Origin: Saccharopolyspora shandongensis
GTDB taxonomy: Bacteria > Actinomycetota > Actinomycetes > Mycobacteriales > Pseudonocardiaceae
Length of the DNA: 64,000 nt
Assembly: GCF_900106995.1 (NCBI RefSeq)
Contig: NZ_FNOK01000058.1
Span: 1-64,000 of the forward strand
Reading direction: 5' to 3'
Shown: positions 26,851 to 35,771 of the stretch, in pieces
How positions within the stretch are numbered: position 1 is the stretch's first letter
Layout: each line of letters begins with the position of its first letter
Notes under the pieces: model-generated
The model's input: the letters and a program-made list of their open reading frames with translations, nothing else
Database searches by the model: none
What the model was told of the DNA's origin: nothing
Translations under genes and position numbers: made by a program

Positions 26851-28230
26851 ATGGCCGATCGGGGAACAGTCGCGGCAGGAAGCCATTCCGACGAAGTATC
26901 CGCTCTGGTGGCGAAGTACGGCCGGTTGCCGGCCGGCGCGCCGGTGCGCCTGGCCAAACCGACCTCGAACCTGTTCCGCTTCCGCGCGCCGTCGCAGGGG
27001 CCGGGACTGGACGTCGGGCGGTTCAACCGGGTGCTGGAAGTGGATTCCGCCGCGCGCACCGCGCAGGTGCAGGGCATGGCGACCTACGAGAGCATCGTCG
27101 ACGCGCTGCTGCCGTCCGGGTACAGCCCGTTCGTCGTGCCCCAGCTCAAGACGATCACGCTGGGCGGCGCGGTCGCCGGGCTGGGCATCGAGTCCACCTC
27201 CTTCCGCAACGGCCTGCCGCACGAATCCGTGCGGGAGATGGAGATCCTCACGGGTTCCGGTGAGGTCGTCCGGGCCCGCCCGGACAACGAGCACGCCGAG
27301 CTGTTCCGCGGATTCCCCAATTCCTACGGCACGCTCGGCTACGCGCTGCGGCTGGAGATCGAGCTGGAGCAGGTCAAGCCGTACGTGCGGCTGCGGCACG
27401 TGCGCTTCGGCTCCGCGCAGGAGTGCGCCACCGCGATCGCCGAGATCTGCCGCGACCGCAGCTACGACGGGGAGCCCGTCGACTTCCTCGACGGAACCGT
27501 GTTCGGCGCCCGCGAGCAGTACCTGACGCTCGGGTCCTATGTGGACAAGGCGCCGTTCGCCAGCGACTACACCGGCCAGCAGATCTACTACCGGTCCATC
27601 CAGCAGCGGCAGGTCGACTACCTGGGCATCCGCGACTACCTGTGGCGCTGGGACACCGACTGGTTCTGGTGCTCCCGCGCGCTCGGCGCGCAGCATCCGC
27701 TCGTCCGCCGGTTCTGGCCGCAGCAGTACCGCCGCTCCGACGTGTACCGCCGGATCGTGGCCTGGGACCGCCGCCACGCGGTCACCGACCGGATCGCGAC
27801 GCTGCGCGGCAAGGGGCTCAACGAGCCGGTGATCCAGGACGTGGAGATCCCGGTCGACCGGCTGCCGGAGTTCCTGGAGTTCTTCCACCGCGACATCGGG
27901 ATCGCCCCCGTCTGGCTGTGCCCGGTGCAGCTGCGCGATGCCGAGGGCTGGCCGCTGTACCCGATGGATCCCGACGCGTTGTACGTCAACGTCGGGTTCT
28001 GGGCCACGGTGCCGCTGCGGCGCGGCGAGGCCCCGGGCCGGTTCAACCGGGCCATCGAGCGCGCGGTGACCGAGCTCGGCGGGCACAAGTCGCTGTACTC
28101 CGACTCCTACTTCGAGGAAGCGGAGTTCTGGCAGCTCTACAACCGCTCCGCTTACCAGCAGCTGAAGGAGCACTACGACCCGAAGGGCCGGCTTCCCGGC
28201 CTATACGAGAAATGCGTGGGGGAAAGATGA
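26851..28230 (+). CDS. tmsA: FAD-dependent reductase of 10-methyl fatty acid synthesis
   Basis: This 459-residue protein of the FAD-binding oxidase family (FAD-binding type 4 fold) closely resembles BfaA/TmsA. That enzyme reduces the 10-methylene group made by TmsB to a 10-methyl branch, as in tuberculostearic acid. The FAD segment is seen in FVVPQLKTITLGGAVAGLGI near 95-115, with preceding AQVQGMATYESIVDALLP. The pairing with a cyclopropane synthase-like methyltransferase downstream supports the call. The ATG at 26851 has no strong Shine-Dalgarno. The protein has no signal peptide and is probably peripheral to the membrane, where phospholipid acyl chains are its substrate. Confidence 0.82.
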   Translation: MADRGTVAAGSHSDEVSALVAKYGRLPAGAPVRLAKPTSNLFRFRAPSQGPGLDVGRFNRVLEVDSAARTAQVQGMATYESIVDALLPSGYSPFVVPQLKTITLGGAVAGLGIESTSFRNGLPHESVREMEILTGSGEVVRARPDNEHAELFRGFPNSYGTLGYALRLEIELEQVKPYVRLRHVRFGSAQECATAIAEICRDRSYDGEPVDFLDGTVFGAREQYLTLGSYVDKAPFASDYTGQQIYYRSIQQRQVDYLGIRDYLWRWDTDWFWCSRALGAQHPLVRRFWPQQYRRSDVYRRIVAWDRRHAVTDRIATLRGKGLNEPVIQDVEIPVDRLPEFLEFFHRDIGIAPVWLCPVQLRDAEGWPLYPMDPDALYVNVGFWATVPLRRGEAPGRFNRAIERAVTELGGHKSLYSDSYFEEAEFWQLYNRSAYQQLKEHYDPKGRLPGLYEKCVGER

Positions 28231-28290
28231 TTTCTACGCAGCTTGAGTCGTGGTCACCTACCGCCGTCCCAGCCCGCCGCTCGCTGTGTT

Positions 28291-28331
28291 GGGGCCCCGG
28301 CCAAGTACGCCCGGTACGTGGCCAGGGCCCC
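28291..28331. repeat. Hairpin between tmsA and tmsB
   Basis: GGGGCCCCGGCCAAGTAC (28291-28308) pairs with 28314-28331 except for two mismatches, around a 5-nt loop. A second hairpin, ATGCCC TTC GGGCAT, lies near 28399-28413. The 235-bp spacer contains no supported gene. These hairpins may set the ratio of the two messages. Confidence 0.5.
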
Positions 28332-28465
28332 GCCTTCCGAGCGGCGACCTGGAACGCCGGAGGTGGTCGTTTTGGGCAGGCTGGGCACGTCGCTCGGATG
28401 CCCTTCGGGCATAAAAGCAAATCCCACGCGGCCCTCGAACTGAGCGGCAGGAAGGAGATCCGCTG

Positions 28466-29695
28466 ATGGGCTGGGCAGAGGTGTTCATGCGCATCCTCGG
28501 AAGCGACCTCTCGGTGGAGATCCGCGCGTTCGACGGCAGCCGCGCCGGACGACCCGGAGCGGCGGTGTGCGTGGAAATCCGTTCGCCGCTCGCGCTTTCG
28601 CATCTCGCCGCCGCGCCGGGCGAGCTCGGCCTGGCGCGCGCCTACGTCAGCGGGGCGATCGAGGTGCACGGCGACATGTACACCGCGCTGGCCGCGTTCC
28701 CGTCGGTCGCGCTCAACGACATCCCGCCGAGCCTGCGCCGCGAGCTGGCGGTGAAGCTCGTCGGACACCGGCTGTGGTGGCCGGTGCGTCCGCCGGCGGT
28801 CGAGCACCGCCCGCGCGGCTGGCGGCACTCGAAGCGCCGCGACAGCAGTTCGATCTCGTACCACTACGACGTGTCCAACCGGTTCTACGAATGGGTGCTG
28901 GGCCCGTCGATGGCCTACACCTGCGCCGTCTACCCCGAGCAGACGTCCACTTTGGAGGAGGCGCAGTTCACCAAGCACGACCTGGTGGCGCGCAAGCTCG
29001 GCCTGCAGGAAGGCATGCGGCTGCTGGACGTCGGCTGCGGCTGGGGCGGCATGGTGATGCACGCGGCCGAGCACTACGGCGTGCGCGCGCTCGGCGTGAC
29101 GCTGTCGCGGCAGCAGGCGCAGTGGGCGCAGAAGGCCATCGCCGAACGCGGCCTGGCGGACCTCGCCGAGGTGCGCTACCTGGACTACCGCGACGTCGCC
29201 GAGACCGGCTTCGACGCGGTCAGCTCGATCGGGCTCACCGAGCACATCGGCCTGGCGCAGCTGCCGGGCTACTTCTCGCTGCTGGCGAGCAAGCTGCGCC
29301 CCGGCGGTCGGCTGCTCAACCACTGCATCACCCGGCCGGACGGCAGCCACGGCTCGCGGCCGGGCAAGTTCATCGGCCGCTACGTGTTCCCCGATGGCGA
29401 ACTGGAGCCGGTGGGCACGCTGGTGTCGGCGATGAACGACAACGGCTTCGAGGTGCGCCACGAGGAGAACCTCCGGGAGCACTACGCGCTGACGCTGGCC
29501 GGTTGGTGCGAGAACCTGGAGGAGCACTGGGACGAGGCGGTCGCGGAGGCCGGTCTCGACCGGGCGCGCGTGTGGCGGCTCTACATGGCAGCCTGCCGGC
29601 TGGGCTTCGAGCGCAACATCGTCCAGCTGCACCAGGTCCTCGGCGTCCGCCTGGACGACACCGACGCGCACTACCCGCTCCGCCCGGCCTGGTAA
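28466..29695 (+). CDS. tmsB: SAM methyltransferase of 10-methyl fatty acid synthesis
   Basis: This 409-residue member of the cyclopropane fatty acid synthase family is probably BfaB/TmsB. It transfers a methyl group from S-adenosylmethionine to the double bond of oleoyl phospholipid to give the 10-methylene intermediate. Visible are the substrate segment SYHYDVSNRFYEWVLGPSMA near 131-150, the SAM loop LLDVGCGWGGM near 189 and GLTEHIGLAQLPGYF near 256, with the conserved Glu and His of the family. The ATG at 28466 is preceded by AAGGAG at 28453-28458. Assignment over plain cyclopropane synthase rests on its partner tmsA. No third gene (tmsC) follows. Confidence 0.82.
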   Translation: MGWAEVFMRILGSDLSVEIRAFDGSRAGRPGAAVCVEIRSPLALSHLAAAPGELGLARAYVSGAIEVHGDMYTALAAFPSVALNDIPPSLRRELAVKLVGHRLWWPVRPPAVEHRPRGWRHSKRRDSSSISYHYDVSNRFYEWVLGPSMAYTCAVYPEQTSTLEEAQFTKHDLVARKLGLQEGMRLLDVGCGWGGMVMHAAEHYGVRALGVTLSRQQAQWAQKAIAERGLADLAEVRYLDYRDVAETGFDAVSSIGLTEHIGLAQLPGYFSLLASKLRPGGRLLNHCITRPDGSHGSRPGKFIGRYVFPDGELEPVGTLVSAMNDNGFEVRHEENLREHYALTLAGWCENLEEHWDEAVAEAGLDRARVWRLYMAACRLGFERNIVQLHQVLGVRLDDTDAHYPLRPAW

Positions 29696-29709
29696 GCATC
29701 GTTTCCGCT

Positions 29710-29771
29710 GGTCAGGGCCCGTGCGTGTTTTGTGTCGCCATAGCAGCACAAAGTACGCACGGGCCCTGACC
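29710..29771. terminator. Long hairpin after tmsB
   Basis: A perfect 17-bp stem (GGTCAGGGCCCGTGCGT at 29710-29726 with 29755-29771) contains a further TTTGTG/CACAAA pairing. It begins 15 bp after tmsB. No T-run follows, but it is the only candidate terminator of the tms genes. Confidence 0.6.
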
Positions 29772-29854
29772 GGCGTCCCGGGCGATGAGTTCTGCCGCGG
29801 TCGCCGGTCTACCCGTCTGCAGCCAGCATGGTGGCGACGGGACGGGAGACGGGC

Positions 29855-30337
29855 ATGTACGAGATCAAGCAGAAGATCATCACCAACCTCTGGTTCGACA
29901 CCCAGGCGGAGGAAGCCGCGCAGCACTACGCCGGCATCTTCGACGGCTCGCGCATCGTGCACGTGCAGCGCTACGGGGACGCGGGGCCGGGCGAGCCGGG
30001 AACGGTCATGACCGTGCTGTTCGAGCTGGCCGGGCAGCAGTTCGTGGGCATCAACGGCGGCCCAGAGTTCAAGTTCACCGAGGCGATCTCGCTGGAGGTC
30101 CTGTGCGACTCGCAGGACGAGGTGGACCGGCTGTGGCAGCGGCTCGGCGAGGGCGGCGAGCCCGGCCCCTGCGGCTGGCTGACGGACAAGTACGGCCTGT
30201 CCTGGCAGATCGTCCCGCGCCGCCTGTACGAACTGATCACCGACCGGGACGAGACCAAGGCCCAGCGCGCGATGAAGGCGATGCTGAGCATGGGAAAGCT
30301 CGACATCGCGGCCCTGGAAGCCGCCGCCGAGGGCTGA
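29855..30337 (+). CDS. VOC-family protein (PhnB/glyoxalase-like fold)
   Basis: This 160-residue protein has the PhnB-like VOC pattern: QKIITNLWFDTQAEEAAQHY at the start, YAGIFDGSRI, GGPEFKFTEAISLEV in the middle, and GWLTDKYGLSWQIVPRRL near the C-terminus. It corresponds to proteins labelled as 3-demethylubiquinone methyltransferase-like, a name that does not imply that activity. The ATG at 29855 follows GGGAG six bases upstream; an earlier in-frame ATG at 29828 is less likely. Metal-dependent lyase, isomerase or resistance roles are known for the fold. Its role here is unknown. Confidence 0.8.
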   Translation: MYEIKQKIITNLWFDTQAEEAAQHYAGIFDGSRIVHVQRYGDAGPGEPGTVMTVLFELAGQQFVGINGGPEFKFTEAISLEVLCDSQDEVDRLWQRLGEGGEPGPCGWLTDKYGLSWQIVPRRLYELITDRDETKAQRAMKAMLSMGKLDIAALEAAAEG

Positions 30338-30415
30338 CGCCGCCGATCCGCGCATTCCTCCCCCGAAATGGTGTTCGCTGCTGGCAAACTGCCGGTGGCC
30401 GACACGAGGTGAGGG

Positions 30416-33400
30416 ATGAGCGAGATTTCCGGGGAAGTGCGCGACTTCGGCGACATCGACCTGCTCCGGCGCCGCTGCGAGTTCGACGCGGCGCAGCAGG
30501 CCGCCGACGCGGCTCTCGTCTTGGCGGACAGCGCCGAGCTGCGCATCCTGCGGGGCCGGGTGGCGCTGGACCGGATCGCCGTCGGAACCGCGTTGATCGA
30601 GTTCGAGCGGGCGGTCGAACTCGAGCCGGATTCCGAACGCGCGCACGCCTGGCGCGTCGCCGCGCTGGCACGCGACTACCGCTACGACGAGGCGCTGGAA
30701 TTCGCCGAATCCGGGATCGAGCGCTTCCCGGACGGCGTGGTCGTCCGCGTGGCGCTCGGGCGCCTGCTCGTGGCGATGGAGCGCCCGGACGACGCGATGC
30801 GGCACCTGGAGAAGGCACTCGCGATAGCCCCGGATGACGTCAACGCCATCGAATGGCGATGCCTGGCATTGCACGCGGCCGGCGAGCTCGACGCCGCCGT
30901 GGCGGCTATGCGCGAAGCGCTGCGACGGCTCCCCGACGAGGCGGATCTCCTGGATTCGCTGGCTTACCTGCAGATCGAGCAGCTCAGCTACGAGTCGGGG
31001 TTGCGCACCCTGGAACGCGCGCTCGAAGCGGACCCGTGGCACGCGCTCGCGCACGAGCGCAAGATCTCGATCCTGAGGCGGCTGACCAGGTTCGATGCGG
31101 CCGAACAAGCGGCCGCCGAAGCGCTGGCCCGGCTTCCGCGCTCGCCGGACCTGCTGATCGAGCACGCCCTGATCGCAAGCCAGCGAGGCCAGGACGAGCT
31201 GGCCGTCGAGCGCATCGAGCGGGCCGCCGCGCTCGCCGTGGGCAACCCGCTCGTCGCGGACTGGCATGCGACGTTCCTCCGGGACGCGAAGCGGACCGAA
31301 GACGCCGAAGCCGTGCTCGACGCGGCCCTGGCCGTGAGCCCGGAATCGCCCCGGCTGCTCCTGGAACTCGCGTGGCTGCGCACCTCCCAGGACCGGCACG
31401 ATGAGGCGGTCGAGTTGGCGCGGACCGCGGTGCGGATCGATCCGTACCGGACGTACGCCCGCACCGTGGAGATCGGCGTGCTGCGCGGCGCGGGCCGGTT
31501 GGAGGATGCGGAGGAGGCGGCCCGGTCCGCACTGCGGCAGTTCCGTTCCGGCGAAGGCATCCGGCTCGATCTGGTCAACGTGCTCAGTTCGCAGGGCCGA
31601 AACGAGGAGGCGTTGCAGGAGTGCCTCCGCTTCCTGGACGACTGCCCGTACGACCTCGATCTGATCTTCGCCAGGTGCAACCTGCTCGACCGGCTGCGCC
31701 GCCACGACGAAGAGCTGGCCGCGGCGCAGGACGCGCAGCGCCGGTTCCCGGATGTACCGGCACTGAGCTACCTGGTCGGCCGGATCCACCGGTCCCGGGC
31801 GGACTACGACACCGCGCTCCAGTGGGTGGAGCGCACTCTCGACGTGGCGCCGGCCCATGTCGACGCACTGGAATCAAGGGCGTTGATCCTCCGCGTGACC
31901 AGGCGGTTCGACCAAGCCGAAGAGGCCGCCCGGGCGGGCTTGCGCAAGGTACCGACCGCCCCCGAACTGCACGAGGAACTGTCCCTGGCCTTGTCTTGCC
32001 AGGGCCGGTACGACGACGCGGTCGTTGCGCTGGAAGACGGCCTCAAGGCATGTGGTGAGACGTGGTACCTGTGCGAGGCGCTGATCGCGGAGCACACCCG
32101 GCAGGGTCGTCACGAGGAGGCCCTCCAGACAGCCGATCGCGCCTTGCGACTGGATCCCGGGAACGTGTCGGCCCTGTTGGAGCGCTTCGACGCACTGGTG
32201 GAGCTGCGCCGGTTCGACGAGGTCAACGCCCTCGCAGCCCGGTTGGCCGCGGAGTTCGGCGAGGACGAGGACGTCATCCGGAAGCTCGGTTGGCGGGAGT
32301 TGCTCCTCGGCCGTGTCGATGCGGCGATCGAGTACTTTCGCCGCAATCAGCGCGATGGTGGCGATCCGATGGTCGCCGTGCAGGACCAGGTCAAGGCGCT
32401 GCGCATCGCCGATCGTTACGACGAGGCCGCTGCGTTGCTGCGCGAGGAGTTGGCGCTGGATCCGGATTCCCGGTTCCTCCTGCTGGAACTGAGCCGGACG
32501 TTCCGCCAGGCCGGTCGCTTCGAGGACGCCCTTCAGCTGGCACGCCGGGCGCAGCGGGTGGAGCCGCACTCCCGGGTCGCGGTGTGGGACGAGATCATCG
32601 CCCTGCAGCGGATGCGGCTGGCCGCGGAGGCCGAAGCGGCCACGCTGGCCGCGATCGAGCGATTCCCCCACGACCTGGACTTCCCGCGGCTGCTGAGCGA
32701 GATCTACGCCGACACCAACCGTCCGGAGCAGGCACTGTCCTGTTTGGACAAGATCCTGGCGGTCAGCCCGTACAGCTCGGACGTCGTCGTGCTGAAGGCC
32801 GGTGTGCTGCGCAAGCAGCGCAGGTATCACGAAGCGGAGCGCGTCGTCCTCGGCTACCTGCGGCGATATCCCCGTGACCGGTCGTTGCTGGTCGAGCTGG
32901 GCTGGATCCAGCTCGCGCAACGACGGTTCACCGAGGCGGAGAAGCATTTCTCCGGGCTGTTCGACGACGTGTTCAGGCCAGGCGAGCGGATCAACCCACT
33001 CCTGGGCTTGGGCTGGGTGTCGTTGCACGGCAACGACACCCAGAAGGCGCAACGGCATTTCCGGGCGGCGCTGGAGATCGACCCGCGCGACGACGAAATC
33101 AGGCTTTCGCTGGCCGCCGCCCTGCTGCGCGATGTGGGAACAGCACAGCACGACGAGGTGGAGCGGTTGTGCCTCGGTGTTCTGGACGACGACCCGTGCG
33201 ACGACGAGGCGCATGCGCTGCTGGGCGTGCTGAACTTCCGGCGCGGCAACCACGCCGCCGCCGAACACCACCTGCGCACCGCCATCGAGCTCGTCCCCGG
33301 TGGCGGCCCGATCGTCGACCTGGCCGCGCTGTACAGCCAGCTCGGGCGTTTCGACGAGGCGGAGAAGCTGCTGGACCAGGCCGTCGAGCGGGACTGGTAC

Positions 33401-34306
33401 GACGTGCAGGCGCACGTCGAGCTGGGCAACGTCTACCTCCAGCGAGACGTCGACGGCGGAGAGCCGGGCGAGTGGGCAGGGCGGGCGGCGCAGCAGTTCC
33501 GCCAGGCGACGGTCCTGGCTCCGGGCAACGGGACGGCCGCGATCGGGCTGACCCGCTCGGTGGTGCGGTCCTCCGGCGACCTGGTGAGCGCGGAGGAGCC
33601 GCTGCGCTACGCGCTCGACCGGTCGGACTGCGACCTGCCGAAGTGGCGGCTGCAGGTCGAGCTTGCCAGGTTGCTGGTGCAGCGCGGCGACGCCACCGGC
33701 AGCGAGGACCTCTACCTGGAGGCGCTGGCGGTCGCCCGAGAGGCGATCGGTTCGGCCTCGGACCAGGCCGAACCGTACTTCGTGGCTGGCGTCGCGGCGT
33801 ACAAGATCGGGGAGAGCGGCGACGTGCAGCTCTCGTCGCTGCACTTCCGCCGGGCGATGCGCTACCTGCGCCGGGTGGAGAAGTTCGACAGCCGGAACTC
33901 CGAGGCACACCGGGTCCGGGTGCTCGCGCAGCAGCGCATCCGGCGGGCCCGCTCCAGCGTGGTCGGCAGCACCGCGCTGATCACGGTGTCGCTGGTCATG
34001 CTGGCCATGCTCTGGAGCGCGTTCTTCCTGCGGTACAACGTGCCGACCGTGCTGCTCGGCACGCTGACGCCGGTGCTCGTCGCGATGGTGGCGATCGGTT
34101 TCCTGTTGCCGCTGCTGGTCCGGCTGAAGCTGCCCGGCGGCCTGGAGGCCGATCTTTCCGCGAGCCTGCACCAGGTCTCCTCCGGCCCGACCGGCGAGGT
34201 CACGCTCGGTTCCGGGCGCTACGGGAGCCGGCCCAACGAGCAGGCGCGGTCCCGTCCGGCATCGCTGAGCGAAGGCCCGCGCGGCGAGCTCTCCGGCCGC
34301 AGCTGA
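30416..34306 (+). CDS. Very large membrane-anchored TPR-repeat protein
   Basis: The 1296-residue protein is almost entirely tetratricopeptide-like helical repeats: alternating W/L-A/G-Y/F-A-P spaced about 34 residues, such as AHAWRVAALARDYRYDEALE and ELSRTFRQAGRFEDALQLAR. They cover roughly residues 10-1150, over thirty repeat units. Two hydrophobic helices follow at about 1186-1206 and 1211-1232, then a short polar tail rich in Gly, Ser and Arg. The repeat domain has no signal peptide, so it most likely faces the cytoplasm with the C-terminus as anchor. It should be a protein-binding scaffold. No catalytic domain is visible. It begins with a TPR-poor leader and ATG at 30416. Neighbours do not reveal its partner. 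Confidence 0.88.
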   Translation: MSEISGEVRDFGDIDLLRRRCEFDAAQQAADAALVLADSAELRILRGRVALDRIAVGTALIEFERAVELEPDSERAHAWRVAALARDYRYDEALEFAESGIERFPDGVVVRVALGRLLVAMERPDDAMRHLEKALAIAPDDVNAIEWRCLALHAAGELDAAVAAMREALRRLPDEADLLDSLAYLQIEQLSYESGLRTLERALEADPWHALAHERKISILRRLTRFDAAEQAAAEALARLPRSPDLLIEHALIASQRGQDELAVERIERAAALAVGNPLVADWHATFLRDAKRTEDAEAVLDAALAVSPESPRLLLELAWLRTSQDRHDEAVELARTAVRIDPYRTYARTVEIGVLRGAGRLEDAEEAARSALRQFRSGEGIRLDLVNVLSSQGRNEEALQECLRFLDDCPYDLDLIFARCNLLDRLRRHDEELAAAQDAQRRFPDVPALSYLVGRIHRSRADYDTALQWVERTLDVAPAHVDALESRALILRVTRRFDQAEEAARAGLRKVPTAPELHEELSLALSCQGRYDDAVVALEDGLKACGETWYLCEALIAEHTRQGRHEEALQTADRALRLDPGNVSALLERFDALVELRRFDEVNALAARLAAEFGEDEDVIRKLGWRELLLGRVDAAIEYFRRNQRDGGDPMVAVQDQVKALRIADRYDEAAALLREELALDPDSRFLLLELSRTFRQAGRFEDALQLARRAQRVEPHSRVAVWDEIIALQRMRLAAEAEAATLAAIERFPHDLDFPRLLSEIYADTNRPEQALSCLDKILAVSPYSSDVVVLKAGVLRKQRRYHEAERVVLGYLRRYPRDRSLLVELGWIQLAQRRFTEAEKHFSGLFDDVFRPGERINPLLGLGWVSLHGNDTQKAQRHFRAALEIDPRDDEIRLSLAAALLRDVGTAQHDEVERLCLGVLDDDPCDDEAHALLGVLNFRRGNHAAAEHHLRTAIELVPGGGPIVDLAALYSQLGRFDEAEKLLDQAVERDWYDVQAHVELGNVYLQRDVDGGEPGEWAGRAAQQFRQATVLAPGNGTAAIGLTRSVVRSSGDLVSAEEPLRYALDRSDCDLPKWRLQVELARLLVQRGDATGSEDLYLEALAVAREAIGSASDQAEPYFVAGVAAYKIGESGDVQLSSLHFRRAMRYLRRVEKFDSRNSEAHRVRVLAQQRIRRARSSVVGSTALITVSLVMLAMLWSAFFLRYNVPTVLLGTLTPVLVAMVAIGFLLPLLVRLKLPGGLEADLSASLHQVSSGPTGEVTLGSGRYGSRPNEQARSRPASLSEGPRGELSGRS

Positions 34307-35719
34307 CTACTCCAGGTCCTCCAGGGTCAGGGGCGGGACGAAGTCGCCGATGCGGCTGCGGATCCAGTACGCGCCCGTTTCGCGGTGCTCGGCGCGGGTC
34401 GCGAAGCGGTAGCGGTAGAACTGCGCCCGGACCAGCCGCGGCGGCGACTCCGGGAACGGGTTGTGCCGCAGCAGCCGAAGCACGTGCTCTTCGTTGCGCA
34501 GCAACGCTTCCACCAGGTTCGGCAGCCAGGACCGGCCGTAGCTGGGGGAGATCGCCAGGAACCACATCAGCCAGTCCAGGCGGAGGTGGTACGGCGCCAC
34601 CTGCGGCGGCCGCCGGTGCGGGTCGCCGGGCTTGCCCTTGAACTCGTACGCCAGCCATTCGCCGTTCGGGGCGGCCGCGCCCTCGATGATCACTTCGTAG
34701 CGGGTGCGCGTGACGCTGCCGAAGGCGCCGTAGGTGTTGCCCAGGTGCAGCCTGTTGAAGCTGCGGTTCATCACCTGCCGTCGCCCGAGCATGTTCCGCA
34801 CCGGCCAGTAGCTGAGCACCACGAACACCACCGCCACGACGAGCACCGCGGCGACGAACCACGGCGGCGGCGCGGCCGGCGGCGGCGGTTCCGGCGTCAC
34901 CCAGCGCAGCAGCCACGAGCCCATCGCCGAGAAGGCCAGCGTGATGGTCAGCCAGTTCAGCCACGCGAAGTTGCCGCTGAGCATCAGCCAGCCCTGCGTG
35001 GCCACGACGACCAGCGCGGCAACCGTGGCGGCCGGCTGCGGAGCGAACAGCACGAACGGCACCACCAGCTGCGTGCCGTGGTTGGCCGCGACCTCGACCT
35101 TGTGCAGCGGCCGCGGCAGCAGGTGGAACGAGCGGCTGAGCGGGCCGGGCATCGGCTGCGTCTCGTGGTGGTAGTACAGCGCGGTGAAGTCGCGCCAGCA
35201 GGAGTCGCCGCGCAGCTTGATCAGCCCGGCGCCGAACTCCACGCGGAACAGCAGCCAGGTGAGCAGCCACAGCACCGGCGCGGGCGGCGCGAGGGAACCG
35301 GGCCCGAGGAAGATCGCCAGGAATCCGGCCTCCAGCAGCAGCGACTCCCAGCCGAAGGAGTACCAGACCTGCCCGACGTTGACGATCGACAGGTACAGCA
35401 GCCACAACAGCAGCCACAGCACGATCCACGCCCACAGCGGCGCGAAGTCGACGACCAGCGCCAGCACGCTCCCGGCGATGCCGACCCAGCAGACGCCCGC
35501 GAAGAGCCGGTCGGAGTAGTGCAGGTGGAACAGGCTCGGCGCGCCGCGGAACGGGACGCGCGCCAGGTACCGGGGGATCGGCGTGAGGCCGCGTTCGCCC
35601 AGCAGGCCGCGGAACTGGCGCAGCGCGCTGGCGAAGGCCACCAGGTATGCGACCGCGAGGAGGTGCTGCACCGCGAACCGCGCGGCCCAGTAGCCGGGAG
35701 CCGAGAACCAGTCCCACAT
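34307..35719 (-). CDS. Lipase maturation factor family membrane protein
   Basis: This 470-residue protein has about seven to eight membrane spans and matches the lipase maturation factor family, which in animals helps lipases fold in the ER. Landmarks are MWDWFSAPGYWAARFAVQHL at the start, PVLWLLTWLLFRVEFGAGLI with the conserved LIKLRGDSCWRDFTALYYHH, QVMNRSFNRLHLGNTYGAFG after the last span, and APYHLRLDWLMWFLAI. Bacterial members are common in actinomycetes and have no proven role. The ATG at 35719 is chosen for the start typical of the family; ATG 35731 is an alternative. The gene is convergent with the TPR gene, stop against stop, and divergent from rlmA. Confidence 0.88.
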   Translation of the reverse strand: MWDWFSAPGYWAARFAVQHLLAVAYLVAFASALRQFRGLLGERGLTPIPRYLARVPFRGAPSLFHLHYSDRLFAGVCWVGIAGSVLALVVDFAPLWAWIVLWLLLWLLYLSIVNVGQVWYSFGWESLLLEAGFLAIFLGPGSLAPPAPVLWLLTWLLFRVEFGAGLIKLRGDSCWRDFTALYYHHETQPMPGPLSRSFHLLPRPLHKVEVAANHGTQLVVPFVLFAPQPAATVAALVVVATQGWLMLSGNFAWLNWLTITLAFSAMGSWLLRWVTPEPPPPAAPPPWFVAAVLVVAVVFVVLSYWPVRNMLGRRQVMNRSFNRLHLGNTYGAFGSVTRTRYEVIIEGAAAPNGEWLAYEFKGKPGDPHRRPPQVAPYHLRLDWLMWFLAISPSYGRSWLPNLVEALLRNEEHVLRLLRHNPFPESPPRLVRAQFYRYRFATRAEHRETGAYWIRSRIGDFVPPLTLEDLE

Positions 35720-35771
35720 CCTCCCCACCATCCCTGCCGGTGGACGGCTCCTAGAATCTCGTACCGAAGGT

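Noticed and set aside
28043..31858. 1271-codon open frame on the minus strand
   Set aside because: It is antisense to tmsA's end, tmsB, the VOC gene and part of the TPR gene and has the low-complexity Arg/His/Val composition of a GC-rich shadow frame.
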